Source: Kitasatospora phosalacinea (GTDB lineage Bacteria; Actinomycetota; Actinomycetes; Streptomycetales; Streptomycetaceae). Taken from it: 64,000 bases of DNA. Positions 17,230 through 25,115 of this stretch are shown in pieces; within the stretch, counting starts at the first letter, position 1; each line of letters starts with the position of its first letter. The translations under genes and the position numbers were made by a program. The notes beneath the pieces are model-generated. The model was not told the DNA's origin. It worked only from the letters and a program-made list of their open reading frames with translations, and ran no database searches. Where the stretch lies: assembly GCF_030268885.1 (NCBI RefSeq), contig NZ_BSSA01000016.1:1-64000 (forward strand), read 5' to 3'.

Positions 17230-17466
17230 ATGGCCAAGAAGCAGCTGAACGTCAGGGTGGACGCGACCACCGCCGAGATGGCCCGTGAGCGGGCCGAGCA
17301 GCAGGGGATCAGCATGAACCAGTACATCGAACGACTGGTGCAGCAGGACATGGGCGAGGCCGGACGCAACTTCGTGGACGCCGCGGCGCAGTTCATGAAG
17401 GAGCACGAGGCGGTGTTCCTCGCCGAGTTCGGGTCGCCCAGCGAACTCCAGGAGGTACGCCGTTGA
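17230..17466 (+). CDS. Ribbon-helix-helix (HicB-like) antitoxin
   Basis: A 78-aa small DNA-binding protein. Residues 1-45 have the RHH pattern: a short basic beta strand (KKQLNVRVDA), then helices TAEMARERAEQQGI and SMNQYIERLVQQD. The acidic C-terminal tail would contact the partner. It overlaps the next gene, which starts TTG within its stop. The ATG lies five bases after the -10 box, so the mRNA is leaderless or nearly so. Together with the operator this is a typical type II antitoxin arrangement. HicB is a label by resemblance only; no HicA partner is present. Confidence 0.78.
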   Translation: MAKKQLNVRVDATTAEMARERAEQQGISMNQYIERLVQQDMGEAGRNFVDAAAQFMKEHEAVFLAEFGSPSELQEVRR

Positions 17467-17876
17467 AACTTGAGGTCGACCTCTCGTGGCTGCTCATGAC
17501 CGCCGAGCAGTACACGCCCGGTGACCCGCAGGTCACCGACTACGGATCGCTGCTCGCGGCGATCACCAGGCACCAGGCCGAGATCTTCGACATCGCGGTC
17601 TACCCCGAACCGCAGGACCGGGCGGCCGCGCTGATGCACCAGCTGATCCGGGTGCCCGCGCTGGAGCGCAACAACGAGCTGTTCGCCACCGCGGTGGCCT
17701 ACGCGTACCTGGTGGCCAGCGGCTGCCGGGTGGCGACCACGGCGCGCGAGGTTCGCAGCCTGGCCCGGGCGATCCGGGAGGGCAAGCTCGGCATCACCGG
17801 CGTGGCGGAGCGGCTGGCGATGTGGGTGGTCGACGAGTCGGAGGAGGAAGAGGTCGGCGACGACGGCGAGGAGTGA
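17463..17876 (+). CDS. Fic/Doc-like partner protein with degenerate active site
   Basis: A 137-aa, mostly helical protein resembling the Doc branch of Fic proteins. The place where HPFxDGNKR should occur reads VPALERNNELF, followed by the family-like helix ATAVAYAYLVASG. The catalytic His, Phe, Lys and Arg are therefore missing. The start is TTG at 17463, chosen because GGAGG lies about eight bases upstream; it overlaps the antitoxin stop (TTGA). The C-terminus is strongly acidic (DESEEEEVGDDGEE). It may be an inactive toxin relic, a toxin with another chemistry, or an RHH co-factor. Confidence 0.65.
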   Translation: MKLEVDLSWLLMTAEQYTPGDPQVTDYGSLLAAITRHQAEIFDIAVYPEPQDRAAALMHQLIRVPALERNNELFATAVAYAYLVASGCRVATTAREVRSLARAIREGKLGITGVAERLAMWVVDESEEEEVGDDGEE

Positions 17877-18016
17877 GCCGCCGCCGCGGGCGGCATCAGG
17901 GGCCGGGAGAGCGACGAGGCGCCCGCGGGCGGGATACCCTCGACGTTCCCCCGGCCCCTGACGGCCCCGGCCGTCCCTCGGGGCACCGAACGATCTGCGC
18001 CGAGGATGCGAGCGAG

Positions 18017-18847
18017 TTGCTGCAGGACATCGAGCCCTACCTGGTCTGCCCGCACTGCGCCCGCCCGCTGGCGCTGGCCGGCCGCACCCTGCGCTGCGCC
18101 GACGGCCACAGCTTCGACCAGGCCCGGCAGGGCTACGTGAGCCTGCTCGCGGGGGACGCCGGGCCGGGCACCGCCGACACCGCCGACATGGTCGCGGCCC
18201 GCAGCGACTTCCTGGCGGCCGGCCACTACGCCCCGCTGGAACGGGCGTTGGCCGCGGCCGCCGCCGCGACCCCCACCGACAGCGGACTGGTCGCTGACCT
18301 CGGCGCGGGCACCGGCCACTACCTGGCCCGGGTGCTGGAGACCCGGCCGGACGCGGCGGGCGCGGCCCTCGACCTGTCCAAGTACGCGCTGCGCCGCGCC
18401 GCGAAGGCCCACCCGCGGATCGGCGCCGTGGTCTGCGACGCCTGGCGCCCGCTCCCGCTGCGGGACGCCGCCGCGGACGTGCTGCTGAACGTGTTCGCGC
18501 CGCGCAACGGCCCCGAGATGCGGCGGGTGCTGCGCCCCGGCGGGCGGCTGCTGGTGGCCGCCCCGACCTCCCGCCACCTGCGCGAACTGGTCGGCGCGCT
18601 GGGCCTGCTGACGGTCGACGAGGACAAGGACCGGCGGATCGAGCAGAAGCTCGGCCCGTGGTTCACCCCGGTCGGGCGCACCGAGGTGGAGTTCGCGCTG
18701 CGGCTGTCGCGGACGGACGCCGCCGCCGTGGTCGGCATGGGCCCGAGCGCCTGGCACACCGACCGGGCCGCGCTGGCCGCCGCGCTGGCGGCGCTGCCCG
18801 AACCGGTGGAGGTCACCGGTTCGGTGCTGGTCACCGCGTACGAGTGA
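18017..18847 (+). CDS. RlmA-like rRNA (guanine-N1) methyltransferase
   Basis: A 276-aa SAM-dependent methyltransferase of the RlmA/RrmA type. An N-terminal zinc-finger-like part (YLVCPHCARPL, then LRCADGHSFD, about 9-35) is followed by QGYVSLL, which is characteristic of the family. The SAM fold follows: VADLGAGTGHYLARVL at about 95 and an acidic motif at about 135. Family members modify G745 or G748 of 23S rRNA, and some confer macrolide or mycinamicin resistance (family knowledge). The TTG start at 18017 is preferred because homologues begin right at LLxDIxPYLxCP; a GTG at 17873 would add a low-complexity arm. Confidence 0.8.
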   Translation: MLQDIEPYLVCPHCARPLALAGRTLRCADGHSFDQARQGYVSLLAGDAGPGTADTADMVAARSDFLAAGHYAPLERALAAAAAATPTDSGLVADLGAGTGHYLARVLETRPDAAGAALDLSKYALRRAAKAHPRIGAVVCDAWRPLPLRDAAADVLLNVFAPRNGPEMRRVLRPGGRLLVAAPTSRHLRELVGALGLLTVDEDKDRRIEQKLGPWFTPVGRTEVEFALRLSRTDAAAVVGMGPSAWHTDRAALAAALAALPEPVEVTGSVLVTAYE

Positions 18848-18910
18848 CGCCCCGTCCGGCTGTCGGGGTCGGTTGGGACTCGAAGGGGTGAAAGGGCGCC
18901 AGGAGAGACG

Positions 18911-18938
18911 TTTCTGCAGCTCAGGGCGCACCTAGAGT
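18911..18938 (+). promoter_or_regulatory. Leaderless promoter of the AAA ATPase gene
   Basis: TAGAGT (18933-18938) lies seven bases before the GTG at 18946, with a TTTCTG -35-like box 16 bp upstream. This spacing places the transcription start at the start codon and decides between GTG 18937 and GTG 18946. Confidence 0.5.
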
Positions 18939-18945
18939 GCTCCGG

Positions 18946-20373
18946 GTGACCAGCGAAGCCCCCTTGGCCCCGCCCCCGGTGGCCCCCTCGGCCCCGTCCC
19001 CGGTGGCCCTCTCGGCCCCGCCCCCGGCGGCGGCCGCCGCCCGCGAGGTGCGGTCCGCGTCCGCCCGTGACGAACGGCCCGCGTCCGCCCGCGAGGTGCG
19101 GCAGGCACCCGGCCCGACGGTGAAGCGCCCCACCGTCGAGGAACTGCGGCTGACCTCCTTCAAGTCCTACCGGCGGGCCACCCTGCCGATGTCGCCGCTG
19201 ACCGTGCTGCACGGGCCGTCCGGGGCGGGCAAGTCCAACGCGCTGGACGCCCTGGCCGTGCTCTCCCGGCTCGCCCTCGGCGAGGAGATCCGGCCCTCGC
19301 TGGACGGCCTCGGCGGCCCGCGCGGCCCGCTCGCCACCCCGGTGCGCGGCGGCCTGAACGGCTGCGTCCCGCACGGGCGCAACGCGATCATCCTCGGCTG
19401 CACCGTGCGCTCCGGCGTCGGGACGATCCGGCTCGAAGTCGTGGTCCGCACCGACGGACGCGTCCGGATCGCCCGCGAATGGCTCACCCTGGACGACCGC
19501 ACCCTGATGGAGACCGGCGAACAGGACCTCGCCCGCGGCCGGGTCAACGTCACCTGGCACAACGACTCCCGGCAGGGCGACATCCGCGCCCCGTTGCCCA
19601 GCGGCAGCCTGATCACCGCCCAACTCCCGCTGCGGGTCGCCGGGTCCTCCAACGGCGAACGCAAGGTGCTGGCCGCCGCCGAACAGGTGCTCACCGCGCT
19701 GCGCGAGGTGTTCGCGCTGCACCCCGTGCCCGCCGCGATGCGCGGCTGGAACCGGCCCGAACCGCAGGCCAGGCTGCTCGGCACCGCCGCCAACGTCTCC
19801 GCCGTCCTCGACCGGCTGGAGCACGAGTGCCCGCGCCGCTGGGCCCGCCTGCTGCGCGCCGTCCAGGCCGCCGCCCCGCACCCGCTGCTCGGCCTCGGCG
19901 TCGCCCGCCGCGGCGACGGCGACCGGCGGCGCCTGCTCGCCGTCTTCGACGAGGGCGTGCTCGGCCGCACCGGCGCCGACCAGGCCGCCGACGGCATGCT
20001 GCGCCTGCTCGCCTTCGCCGCCGTCCTGCTCACCGGCGCCGCCGTCCTCGACGTCGACCCCGCCATCGAAGTGCCGGACGCCCACCGGCAGTTGGTCCTG
20101 CTCGCCGAGGACCTCGGCGCGGGCCTGGCGTCCGACCAGGTCACCGCCCTGCTGGCCCTCGCCCGCGAGGTCACCGGCAAGGGCGACATCCGGCTGCTCG
20201 CCACCCTCCAGGAGCCCGGCCCGGCGCTCGGTCCGGACGGCGTCGAACTCGTCGAGTGCCGACGCGATCCGGCCACCGGGCACAGCCTGCTGCGCCGCAC
20301 CGACCCCGCCGCCCGGGTGCCGGTGCAGGGGGCGGCGCGCGGCGAGGGCGCGGTGGTAGACCTGGGGGAATGA
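18946..20373 (+). CDS. AAA (SMC/OLD-like) ATPase
   Basis: A 475-aa ATPase of the AAA_15/AAA_21 type, related to SMC, RecF and OLD heads. After a ~60-residue Pro/Ala/Arg-rich start come LRLTSFKSYRRA and Walker A GPSGAGKSN (about 88-96). The signature-like ADQAADGMLRLLAFAA lies near 350 and a degenerate Walker B region with acidic residues (DVDPAIEVPDAH) near 370. There is no TOPRIM nuclease domain and no long coiled coil. Its stop overlaps the start of a MazG-like gene (ATGA), so the two proteins probably act together. The role is unknown; a nucleotide-pool or DNA-damage function is only suggested by the neighbour. Confidence 0.72.
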   Translation: MTSEAPLAPPPVAPSAPSPVALSAPPPAAAAAREVRSASARDERPASAREVRQAPGPTVKRPTVEELRLTSFKSYRRATLPMSPLTVLHGPSGAGKSNALDALAVLSRLALGEEIRPSLDGLGGPRGPLATPVRGGLNGCVPHGRNAIILGCTVRSGVGTIRLEVVVRTDGRVRIAREWLTLDDRTLMETGEQDLARGRVNVTWHNDSRQGDIRAPLPSGSLITAQLPLRVAGSSNGERKVLAAAEQVLTALREVFALHPVPAAMRGWNRPEPQARLLGTAANVSAVLDRLEHECPRRWARLLRAVQAAAPHPLLGLGVARRGDGDRRRLLAVFDEGVLGRTGADQAADGMLRLLAFAAVLLTGAAVLDVDPAIEVPDAHRQLVLLAEDLGAGLASDQVTALLALAREVTGKGDIRLLATLQEPGPALGPDGVELVECRRDPATGHSLLRRTDPAARVPVQGAARGEGAVVDLGE

Positions 20374-20816
20374 GCGACGAAGAGGAACCCGCGGCCGTGG
20401 CGGATCGGGTGGACCGGGCCGGTCGGGCTGATCGGGTGGACCGGGCCGGTCGGGCGGACCGGGCGGACCGGCCGGGCGGGGGCGGCCTGCCCGAGGCCGG
20501 GCCGACGGTGCCCGAACTCCAGCGGCGGCTGGCCGAGTTCGCGGCCGTCCGGCAGTGGCAGCAGTACCACACCCCGAAGAACCTGGCCTCGGCGCTGACC
20601 GTCGAGGCGGGCGAACTGCTGGAGGTCTTCCAGTGGTTGACGCCCGAGCAGGCCGCGGACGTGATGTCGGACGCGGACTCGGCGCACCGGGTCCGCGACG
20701 AGGTGGCCGACGTGCTGGCCTACCTGCTGCAACTGTGCACCGTGCTGGAGGTGGACCCGCTGCAGGCACTGGCGGAGAAGATCGAGCGCAACGAGAGCAG
20801 GTTCCCGGCGCCCTGA
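20370..20816 (+). CDS. MazG-like nucleotide pyrophosphohydrolase
   Basis: A 148-aa all-alpha NTP pyrophosphatase. The conserved part (about 45-140) has the metal-binding helices VEAGELLEVFQW and RDEVADVLAYLLQL, with HTPKNLASAL before them, as in RS21-C6/MazG-type enzymes that clean non-canonical dNTPs. Residues 10-35 are a low-complexity Asp-Arg-Ala-Gly run coded by a 27-bp direct repeat (20404-20428 and 20431-20455). The ATG overlaps the stop of the AAA ATPase gene by four bases. Confidence 0.85.
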   Translation: MSDEEEPAAVADRVDRAGRADRVDRAGRADRADRPGGGGLPEAGPTVPELQRRLAEFAAVRQWQQYHTPKNLASALTVEAGELLEVFQWLTPEQAADVMSDADSAHRVRDEVADVLAYLLQLCTVLEVDPLQALAEKIERNESRFPAP

Positions 20817-20998
20817 GCGGGTTCCCGGTGGCGGGGGAAATCATCCGGAGTTCCCCCCTGCGGGGGACCCCGGTTGTCCACAGGGCCGGGTTGTCCACAG
20901 GCCGGCCGAACCCGCTGGGCGCCCCCCGCGACCGGCGGCACGCTGATCCCCGTGACCGACCGCCGAAGGACGGCGGCGGCGAGCGAGGGGAGCGCACC

Positions 20999-21979
20999 GT
21001 GGAGGCGCTGCGACTGATCAAGACCGTCCGGCACGCCCTGGCCGAGGCCCGGACGACCGGCGACATCCTGCACGAGGCCTGGCAGTCCGGGCTGCTCACC
21101 GAAGCGGTCGGGGCCCGGATCGCCGACCACGACGAGGAGGCGATCGCCACCCTCGGGCAGCTGCTCTGCGAGGCCGGTGCGCACACCGCGAGCTGCCTGC
21201 GCCAGCCGCCCGAGCCGGGCCTGGACGACCTGCCCGGCGGGCCGGTCGGCGTCTACCCGGAGTGGACCGGCCCGACGCTGGTCGAGCGGTTCGGCGCGCT
21301 CGGCGAGCTGGAGCCGGTGCTGGCCGAGCTCGCCCTGCTGCTGGGGGACGCCAACGAGAGCCTGGTGGTGCTCGCCTGCGGGGCGGACACCGAGAGCCTG
21401 TACTGGAGCTGCATCGACGGGCTGGACGCGGGCTCCGAATGCCGCGACCTGGTGGCCCGGCTCCTGCGCGAGCAGCGGAGACTGACGGCCGCGCGGGCCC
21501 CGGACGACGGGCCGGACGACGGGCCGGAGGACGGGCCGGACGGCGGGTCGGGTGACGGGCCGGACGGCGGGCCGGACGGCGGGCCGTGGAACGGGGCGGG
21601 CGGCGAACCGTGGGACGGGCCGGGGGAGGGCGCGGCCGGGGAGGTGGGAGCGGCGGTCGGGGCGGGGGCCCCGGGCGCGGCCCGGCGGGAGGAGAGGAGG
21701 CTCGTGATCCCGCTGGGTCCGCCGGTCCCGGCGGCGCGCAGCGCTCAGGCGCGGGGCGAGCCGTCCGCCGGGGCGTCCTGCCCGCCGCGGGCGGGCGAGG
21801 AGCGCAGGTCGGAGTCGAGTCCGGCCAGGTCGGTGTTGATCGAGGCGAGCAGCTCCTGCATCTGCTCCAACAGCGACTTCGGGGTGGCGGGCGCGCCGCC
21901 CGCGGCGGTGTCCGCGGTGGGCGGCTCGGTCCAGGGCTCGGACATGAGGGGGCCCCTTCAACTCGGTGGTGCGGTGTGA
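20999..21979 (+). CDS. DUF6099-like hypothetical protein with low-complexity tail
   Basis: Open to 326 aa. The first ~160 residues look like a folded helical protein (EALRLIKTVRHALAEAR onward) and resemble a Streptomyces family I recall as DUF6099. From about residue 165 the sequence becomes Asp-Gly-Pro repeats, then loses plausible protein character. A good RBS (GAGGGGA) precedes GTG 20999. The last ~200 bases overlap, antisense, a convincing small gene at 21745-21945. The real protein may therefore be shorter (frameshift or missed stop), or the two genes truly overlap convergently. No function is known. Confidence 0.6.
   Translation: MEALRLIKTVRHALAEARTTGDILHEAWQSGLLTEAVGARIADHDEEAIATLGQLLCEAGAHTASCLRQPPEPGLDDLPGGPVGVYPEWTGPTLVERFGALGELEPVLAELALLLGDANESLVVLACGADTESLYWSCIDGLDAGSECRDLVARLLREQRRLTAARAPDDGPDDGPEDGPDGGSGDGPDGGPDGGPWNGAGGEPWDGPGEGAAGEVGAAVGAGAPGAARREERRLVIPLGPPVPAARSAQARGEPSAGASCPPRAGEERRSESSPARSVLIEASSSCICSNSDFGVAGAPPAAVSAVGGSVQGSDMRGPLQLGGAV
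21745..21945 (-). CDS. Small hypothetical protein (coiled-coil-like)
   Basis: A 66-aa protein. Its middle (SLLEQMQELLASINTDLAG, residues 24-42) has a clear heptad-like amphipathic pattern, with disordered Pro/Ala-rich ends. The ATG is preceded at eight bases by GAAGGGG, a proper RBS. It lies entirely antisense to the tail of the DUF6099-like reading frame. The plausible RBS and helix make it the better coding candidate for this stretch. Function unknown. Confidence 0.55.
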   Translation of the reverse strand: MSEPWTEPPTADTAAGGAPATPKSLLEQMQELLASINTDLAGLDSDLRSSPARGGQDAPADGSPRA

Positions 21980-22111
21980 AGCGCCGGGGTCGGCGCCGCC
22001 GGTCCAACGAGCCCCCGCCGCGCGCGGTCACCCCGGACCACCCGTTGAGGTCCAACCGGCGGGCCCGGTCAGCCGCAGGAGTGAGCCGAGTTTGCGGGGG
22101 CCGCCCCCGCT

Positions 22112-22148
22112 CGGCTACGGCCCCGGGCCGGTACCGGGGCCGTAGCCG
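22112..22148 (-). terminator. dapD terminator
   Basis: A 15-bp perfect stem (arm CGGCTACGGCCCCGG) lies ~155 bases past the dapD stop, next to a smaller GCGGGGG hairpin (22095-22111). The remaining ~320-bp gap between 21980 and 22302 shows no gene. Confidence 0.6.
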
Positions 22149-22302
22149 GAGCGTCGGGGGCCGGGGCTGCCGGGGCCACCGTGGCCACCGGGGCCGCTGA
22201 GGTCGCTCCGGCGGGAGCCGGACGACGGCGGTACGACAGCCGGACGGCCGGGCTGCTGGGGAGCAGACACCGGCCGCCGGACGGACACCACCTGACAGGA
22301 GG

Positions 22303-23292
22303 TCAGTTGTGCGAGTGCAGGTCCGCGTTCAGACCGCCCCACGAACCGGTGCGGGCGATCACCTCGACCGCACCGGACTGCGAGTTGCGGCGGAACAGCA
22401 GGTTGTCCTGGCCGGACAGCTCCACCGCCTTGGCCACCGAGCCGTCCGGGGCGGTGACCCGGGTCCCGGCGGTGACGTACAGGCCCGCCTCGACCACGCA
22501 GTCGTTGCCCAGCGAGATGCCGATGCCCGCGTTGGCGCCCAGCAGGCAGCGCTCGCCCACCGAGACGACCTGCTTGCCGCCGCCGGACAGGGTGCCCATG
22601 ATCGAGGCCCCGCCGCCGATGTCGCTGTGGTCGCCGACCACCACGCCCGCGCTGATCCGGCCCTCGACCATCGAGGTGCCCAGGGTGCCCGCGTTGAAGT
22701 TGACGAAGCCCTCGTGCATCACGGTGGTGCCCTCGGCCAGGTGCGCGCCCAGGCGCACCCGGTCGGCGTGGGCGATCCGGACGCCGGACGGCGCCACGTA
22801 GTCGGTCATCCGCGGGAACTTGTCGATGCCGTACAGGGCGAGCTGCCCGCCCTGGGCGCGCACCGCCAGCCGGGCCTGCTCCACGTTGGCGACCGGGGTC
22901 GGGCCGATCGACGTCCAGGCGACGTTCGCCAGCAGGCCGAAGATGCCGTCCAGGTTCTGGCCGTGCGGCTTCACCAGGCGGGCGGAGAGCAGGTGCAGGC
23001 GCAGGTAGACGTCGTGCGCGTCCAGCGGCTTCTCGTCCAGCGAGGAGATCACGGTGCGCACCGCCACCACCTCGACGCCGCGGCGGGCGTCGGTGCGGAG
23101 TGCCTCGGCCGCGCCGGGGCCGAGCGCCAGTTCGGCCTCCTCGGCGCTCAGCCGGACGGTGCCGGACGGGCCCGGGGCGGCGGCCAGCTCGGGCGCGGGG
23201 AACCAGGTGTCGAGGACGGTGCCGTCGGCCGCGATGGTCGCCAGGCCGGCGGCCACCGCGCCGCTTGCAGGGGTGGAGGTTTCAGCAGTCAC
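22303..23292 (-). CDS. dapD: 2,3,4,5-tetrahydropyridine-2,6-dicarboxylate N-succinyltransferase
   Basis: A 329-aa enzyme of the succinylase branch of lysine/meso-diaminopimelate synthesis. It transfers succinyl from succinyl-CoA to tetrahydrodipicolinate in the cytosol. The actinobacterial (type 2) DapD form is recognisable from an N-terminal alpha/beta domain and a left-handed beta-helix at about 165-290 made of hexapeptide repeats (GAHLAEGTTVMHEGFVNFNA, then SMVEGRISAGVVVGDHSDIG). The start GTG at 23292 is preferred over upstream codons because homologues begin at TAET and a TACGGT -10 box lies exactly seven bases before it. It is monocistronic. Confidence 0.95.
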   Translation of the reverse strand: MTAETSTPASGAVAAGLATIAADGTVLDTWFPAPELAAAPGPSGTVRLSAEEAELALGPGAAEALRTDARRGVEVVAVRTVISSLDEKPLDAHDVYLRLHLLSARLVKPHGQNLDGIFGLLANVAWTSIGPTPVANVEQARLAVRAQGGQLALYGIDKFPRMTDYVAPSGVRIAHADRVRLGAHLAEGTTVMHEGFVNFNAGTLGTSMVEGRISAGVVVGDHSDIGGGASIMGTLSGGGKQVVSVGERCLLGANAGIGISLGNDCVVEAGLYVTAGTRVTAPDGSVAKAVELSGQDNLLFRRNSQSGAVEVIARTGSWGGLNADLHSHN

Positions 23293-23299
23293 ATCCCGC

Positions 23300-23305
23300 A
23301 CCGTA
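23300..23305 (-). promoter_or_regulatory. -10 element of leaderless dapD transcript
   Basis: Read on the minus strand, TACGGT is followed by seven bases and then the dapD GTG. The 100-bp dapD-hen1 intergenic region also holds a CATACT seven bases before the hen1 GTG, so both divergent messages may be leaderless. Confidence 0.5.
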
Positions 23306-23393
23306 ACCAATCGGGCCGAGGGCTGACCAACACGCTCACCGGACGGACAAAACCCGGTGCCCCCGGACGGGCCCGCAGGACATACTCGGCCGG

Positions 23394-25115
23394 GTGTTCG
23401 TATCGATCTCCACTACCGGCACCGCCGAGAACCCCGCCTCCGACCTGGGCTTCCTGCTGCACAAGCACCCCGACCGGGTGCAGCAGTTCGCCACCGCGCA
23501 CGGCACCGCGCACGTCTTCTACCCCGAGTCCGGTGCGCAGTCCTGCACCGCCGCGCTGCTGCTGGAGGTCGACCCCGCGGCGCTGCTCCGCCAAGGCCGC
23601 GGCAAGGGCCGGTCCGGCTCCCCCGACCTGGCGCTCGCCCAGTACGTCAACGACCGCCCGTACGCCGCCTCCTCGCTGCTCGCGGTGGCGCTGCGCACGG
23701 TCTACCGGTCCGCGATGAAGGGCGAGTGCGCGCACCGGCCCGAACTGCCCGGCCGCGCGCTGCCGCTGCGGATCGCGCTGCCCGCCGTCCCGGTGGCCGG
23801 TGCCGGCGATCCCGCGCTGGTGGAGCGGCTGTTCGCACCGCTGGGCTGGCAGGTCGACGCGCGGCCCGTCCCGCTGGACGAGTCCTTCCCCGAGTGGGGC
23901 GACTCCCGGTACGTGCGGCTCGAACTGACCGGCACCCTGCGGCTCGCCGACGCGCTGCAGCACCTCTACGTGCTGCTGCCCGTCCTCGACGGGGCCAAGC
24001 ACTACTGGGTCGCCCCCGACGAGGTCGACAAGCTGCTCGCGGCGGGCCACGGCTGGCTCGCCGACCACCCCGAACGGGCCCTGATCACCCGCCGCTACCT
24101 GGCTCGCCGTTGGTCGCTGACCAAGCTCGCGATGGAACGCCTCGCCCTGGCCCGGCTGGCCGAGGCCGACGACCGCGAGGCCGAGGAGATCGACAACGCC
24201 GTCCCGGACGTTCCGGATGTTCCGGACGCCCCGCAGGCTCCGCAGGCTTCGGAGGTTCCGGACGCCCCGGAGGCTCCGGACGCCGCAGCGACCGCAGACA
24301 CCGCAGGGGCAGCGGAGATGACCGCCGTCGACCCGGCCGACCCGGCAGGCCCGCTCACCGCTCCGGCCGCTCCGGCCGCGGTCACCGAGCGGGGTGAGTC
24401 GCTCGCCGTGCAGCGGCGGACGGCGATCCTGGCGGCGCTGGCCCGGACGGGCGCGGCCCGGGTGCTCGACCTGGGCTGCGGGCAGGGCGAGTTGGTCGGC
24501 GCGCTGCTCAAGGAGCCGCGGGTCACCGAGGTGCTCGGGGTGGACGTGTCCTCGCGGGCACTGACGATCGCCGCCCGTCGGCTCCACCTGGACCGGATGC
24601 CGGAGCGGCTGGCCCGCCGGGTCAAGCTGGTCCAGGGCGCCCTGACGTACACCGACGCCCGGCTGAAGGGCTACGACGCGGCGGTGCTGTGCGAGGTGAT
24701 CGAGCACCTCGACCTGCCCCGGCTGCCCGCGCTCGAGTACGCGGTGTTCGGCGCGGCCCGGCCCGCGACGGTCGTGGTCACCACCCCGAACGCCGAGTAC
24801 AACGTCCGCTGGGAGACCCTGCCCGCCGGGCGGATGCGTCACGACGACCACCGCTTCGAGTGGAGCCGGGCCGAGTTCGCGGCCTGGGCGGAACGGGTCG
24901 CCGCCGACTACGGCTACGGCGTCGAGCTGGAGCCGGTCGGCCCGGTCGACCCCGAGGTCGGTGCGCCCACCCAGCTCGCCCACTTCCGCCTCGCCGAACC
25001 CGACCCGACCGCCGCCACCACCACCAGCACGGCCCTTGCCGCCGACACTGCCACTGCCACCGCCACCGACGTCCCGTCGAACGACCTCGCCCCGGAAGGG
25101 AGCGCCCACCGATGA
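23394..25115 (+). CDS. hen1: 3'-terminal RNA ribose 2'-O-methyltransferase Hen1
   Basis: A 573-aa bacterial Hen1, which 2'-O-methylates the 3' end at an RNA break so that the repaired site resists re-cleavage. Residues 1-245 are the Hen1-specific N-terminal half that activates the Pnkp ligase (family knowledge). A Pro/Asp/Val/Ala-rich linker spans about 262-330. The SAM domain follows: VLDLGCGQGELV (about 356), the Mn-binding ExxEH in CEVIEHLDLP (about 433), and a distal His in HDDHRFEW. The start is GTG, with CATACT seven bases upstream. Its stop overlaps the pnkp start (ATGA), consistent with a stable heterotetramer. Confidence 0.95.
   Translation: MFVSISTTGTAENPASDLGFLLHKHPDRVQQFATAHGTAHVFYPESGAQSCTAALLLEVDPAALLRQGRGKGRSGSPDLALAQYVNDRPYAASSLLAVALRTVYRSAMKGECAHRPELPGRALPLRIALPAVPVAGAGDPALVERLFAPLGWQVDARPVPLDESFPEWGDSRYVRLELTGTLRLADALQHLYVLLPVLDGAKHYWVAPDEVDKLLAAGHGWLADHPERALITRRYLARRWSLTKLAMERLALARLAEADDREAEEIDNAVPDVPDVPDAPQAPQASEVPDAPEAPDAAATADTAGAAEMTAVDPADPAGPLTAPAAPAAVTERGESLAVQRRTAILAALARTGAARVLDLGCGQGELVGALLKEPRVTEVLGVDVSSRALTIAARRLHLDRMPERLARRVKLVQGALTYTDARLKGYDAAVLCEVIEHLDLPRLPALEYAVFGAARPATVVVTTPNAEYNVRWETLPAGRMRHDDHRFEWSRAEFAAWAERVAADYGYGVELEPVGPVDPEVGAPTQLAHFRLAEPDPTAATTTSTALAADTATATATDVPSNDLAPEGSAHR

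Noticed and set aside
17230..17876. Calling the pair HicAB
   Set aside because: The second protein has no HicA dsRBD-like fold or catalytic His and resembles Doc/Fic instead.
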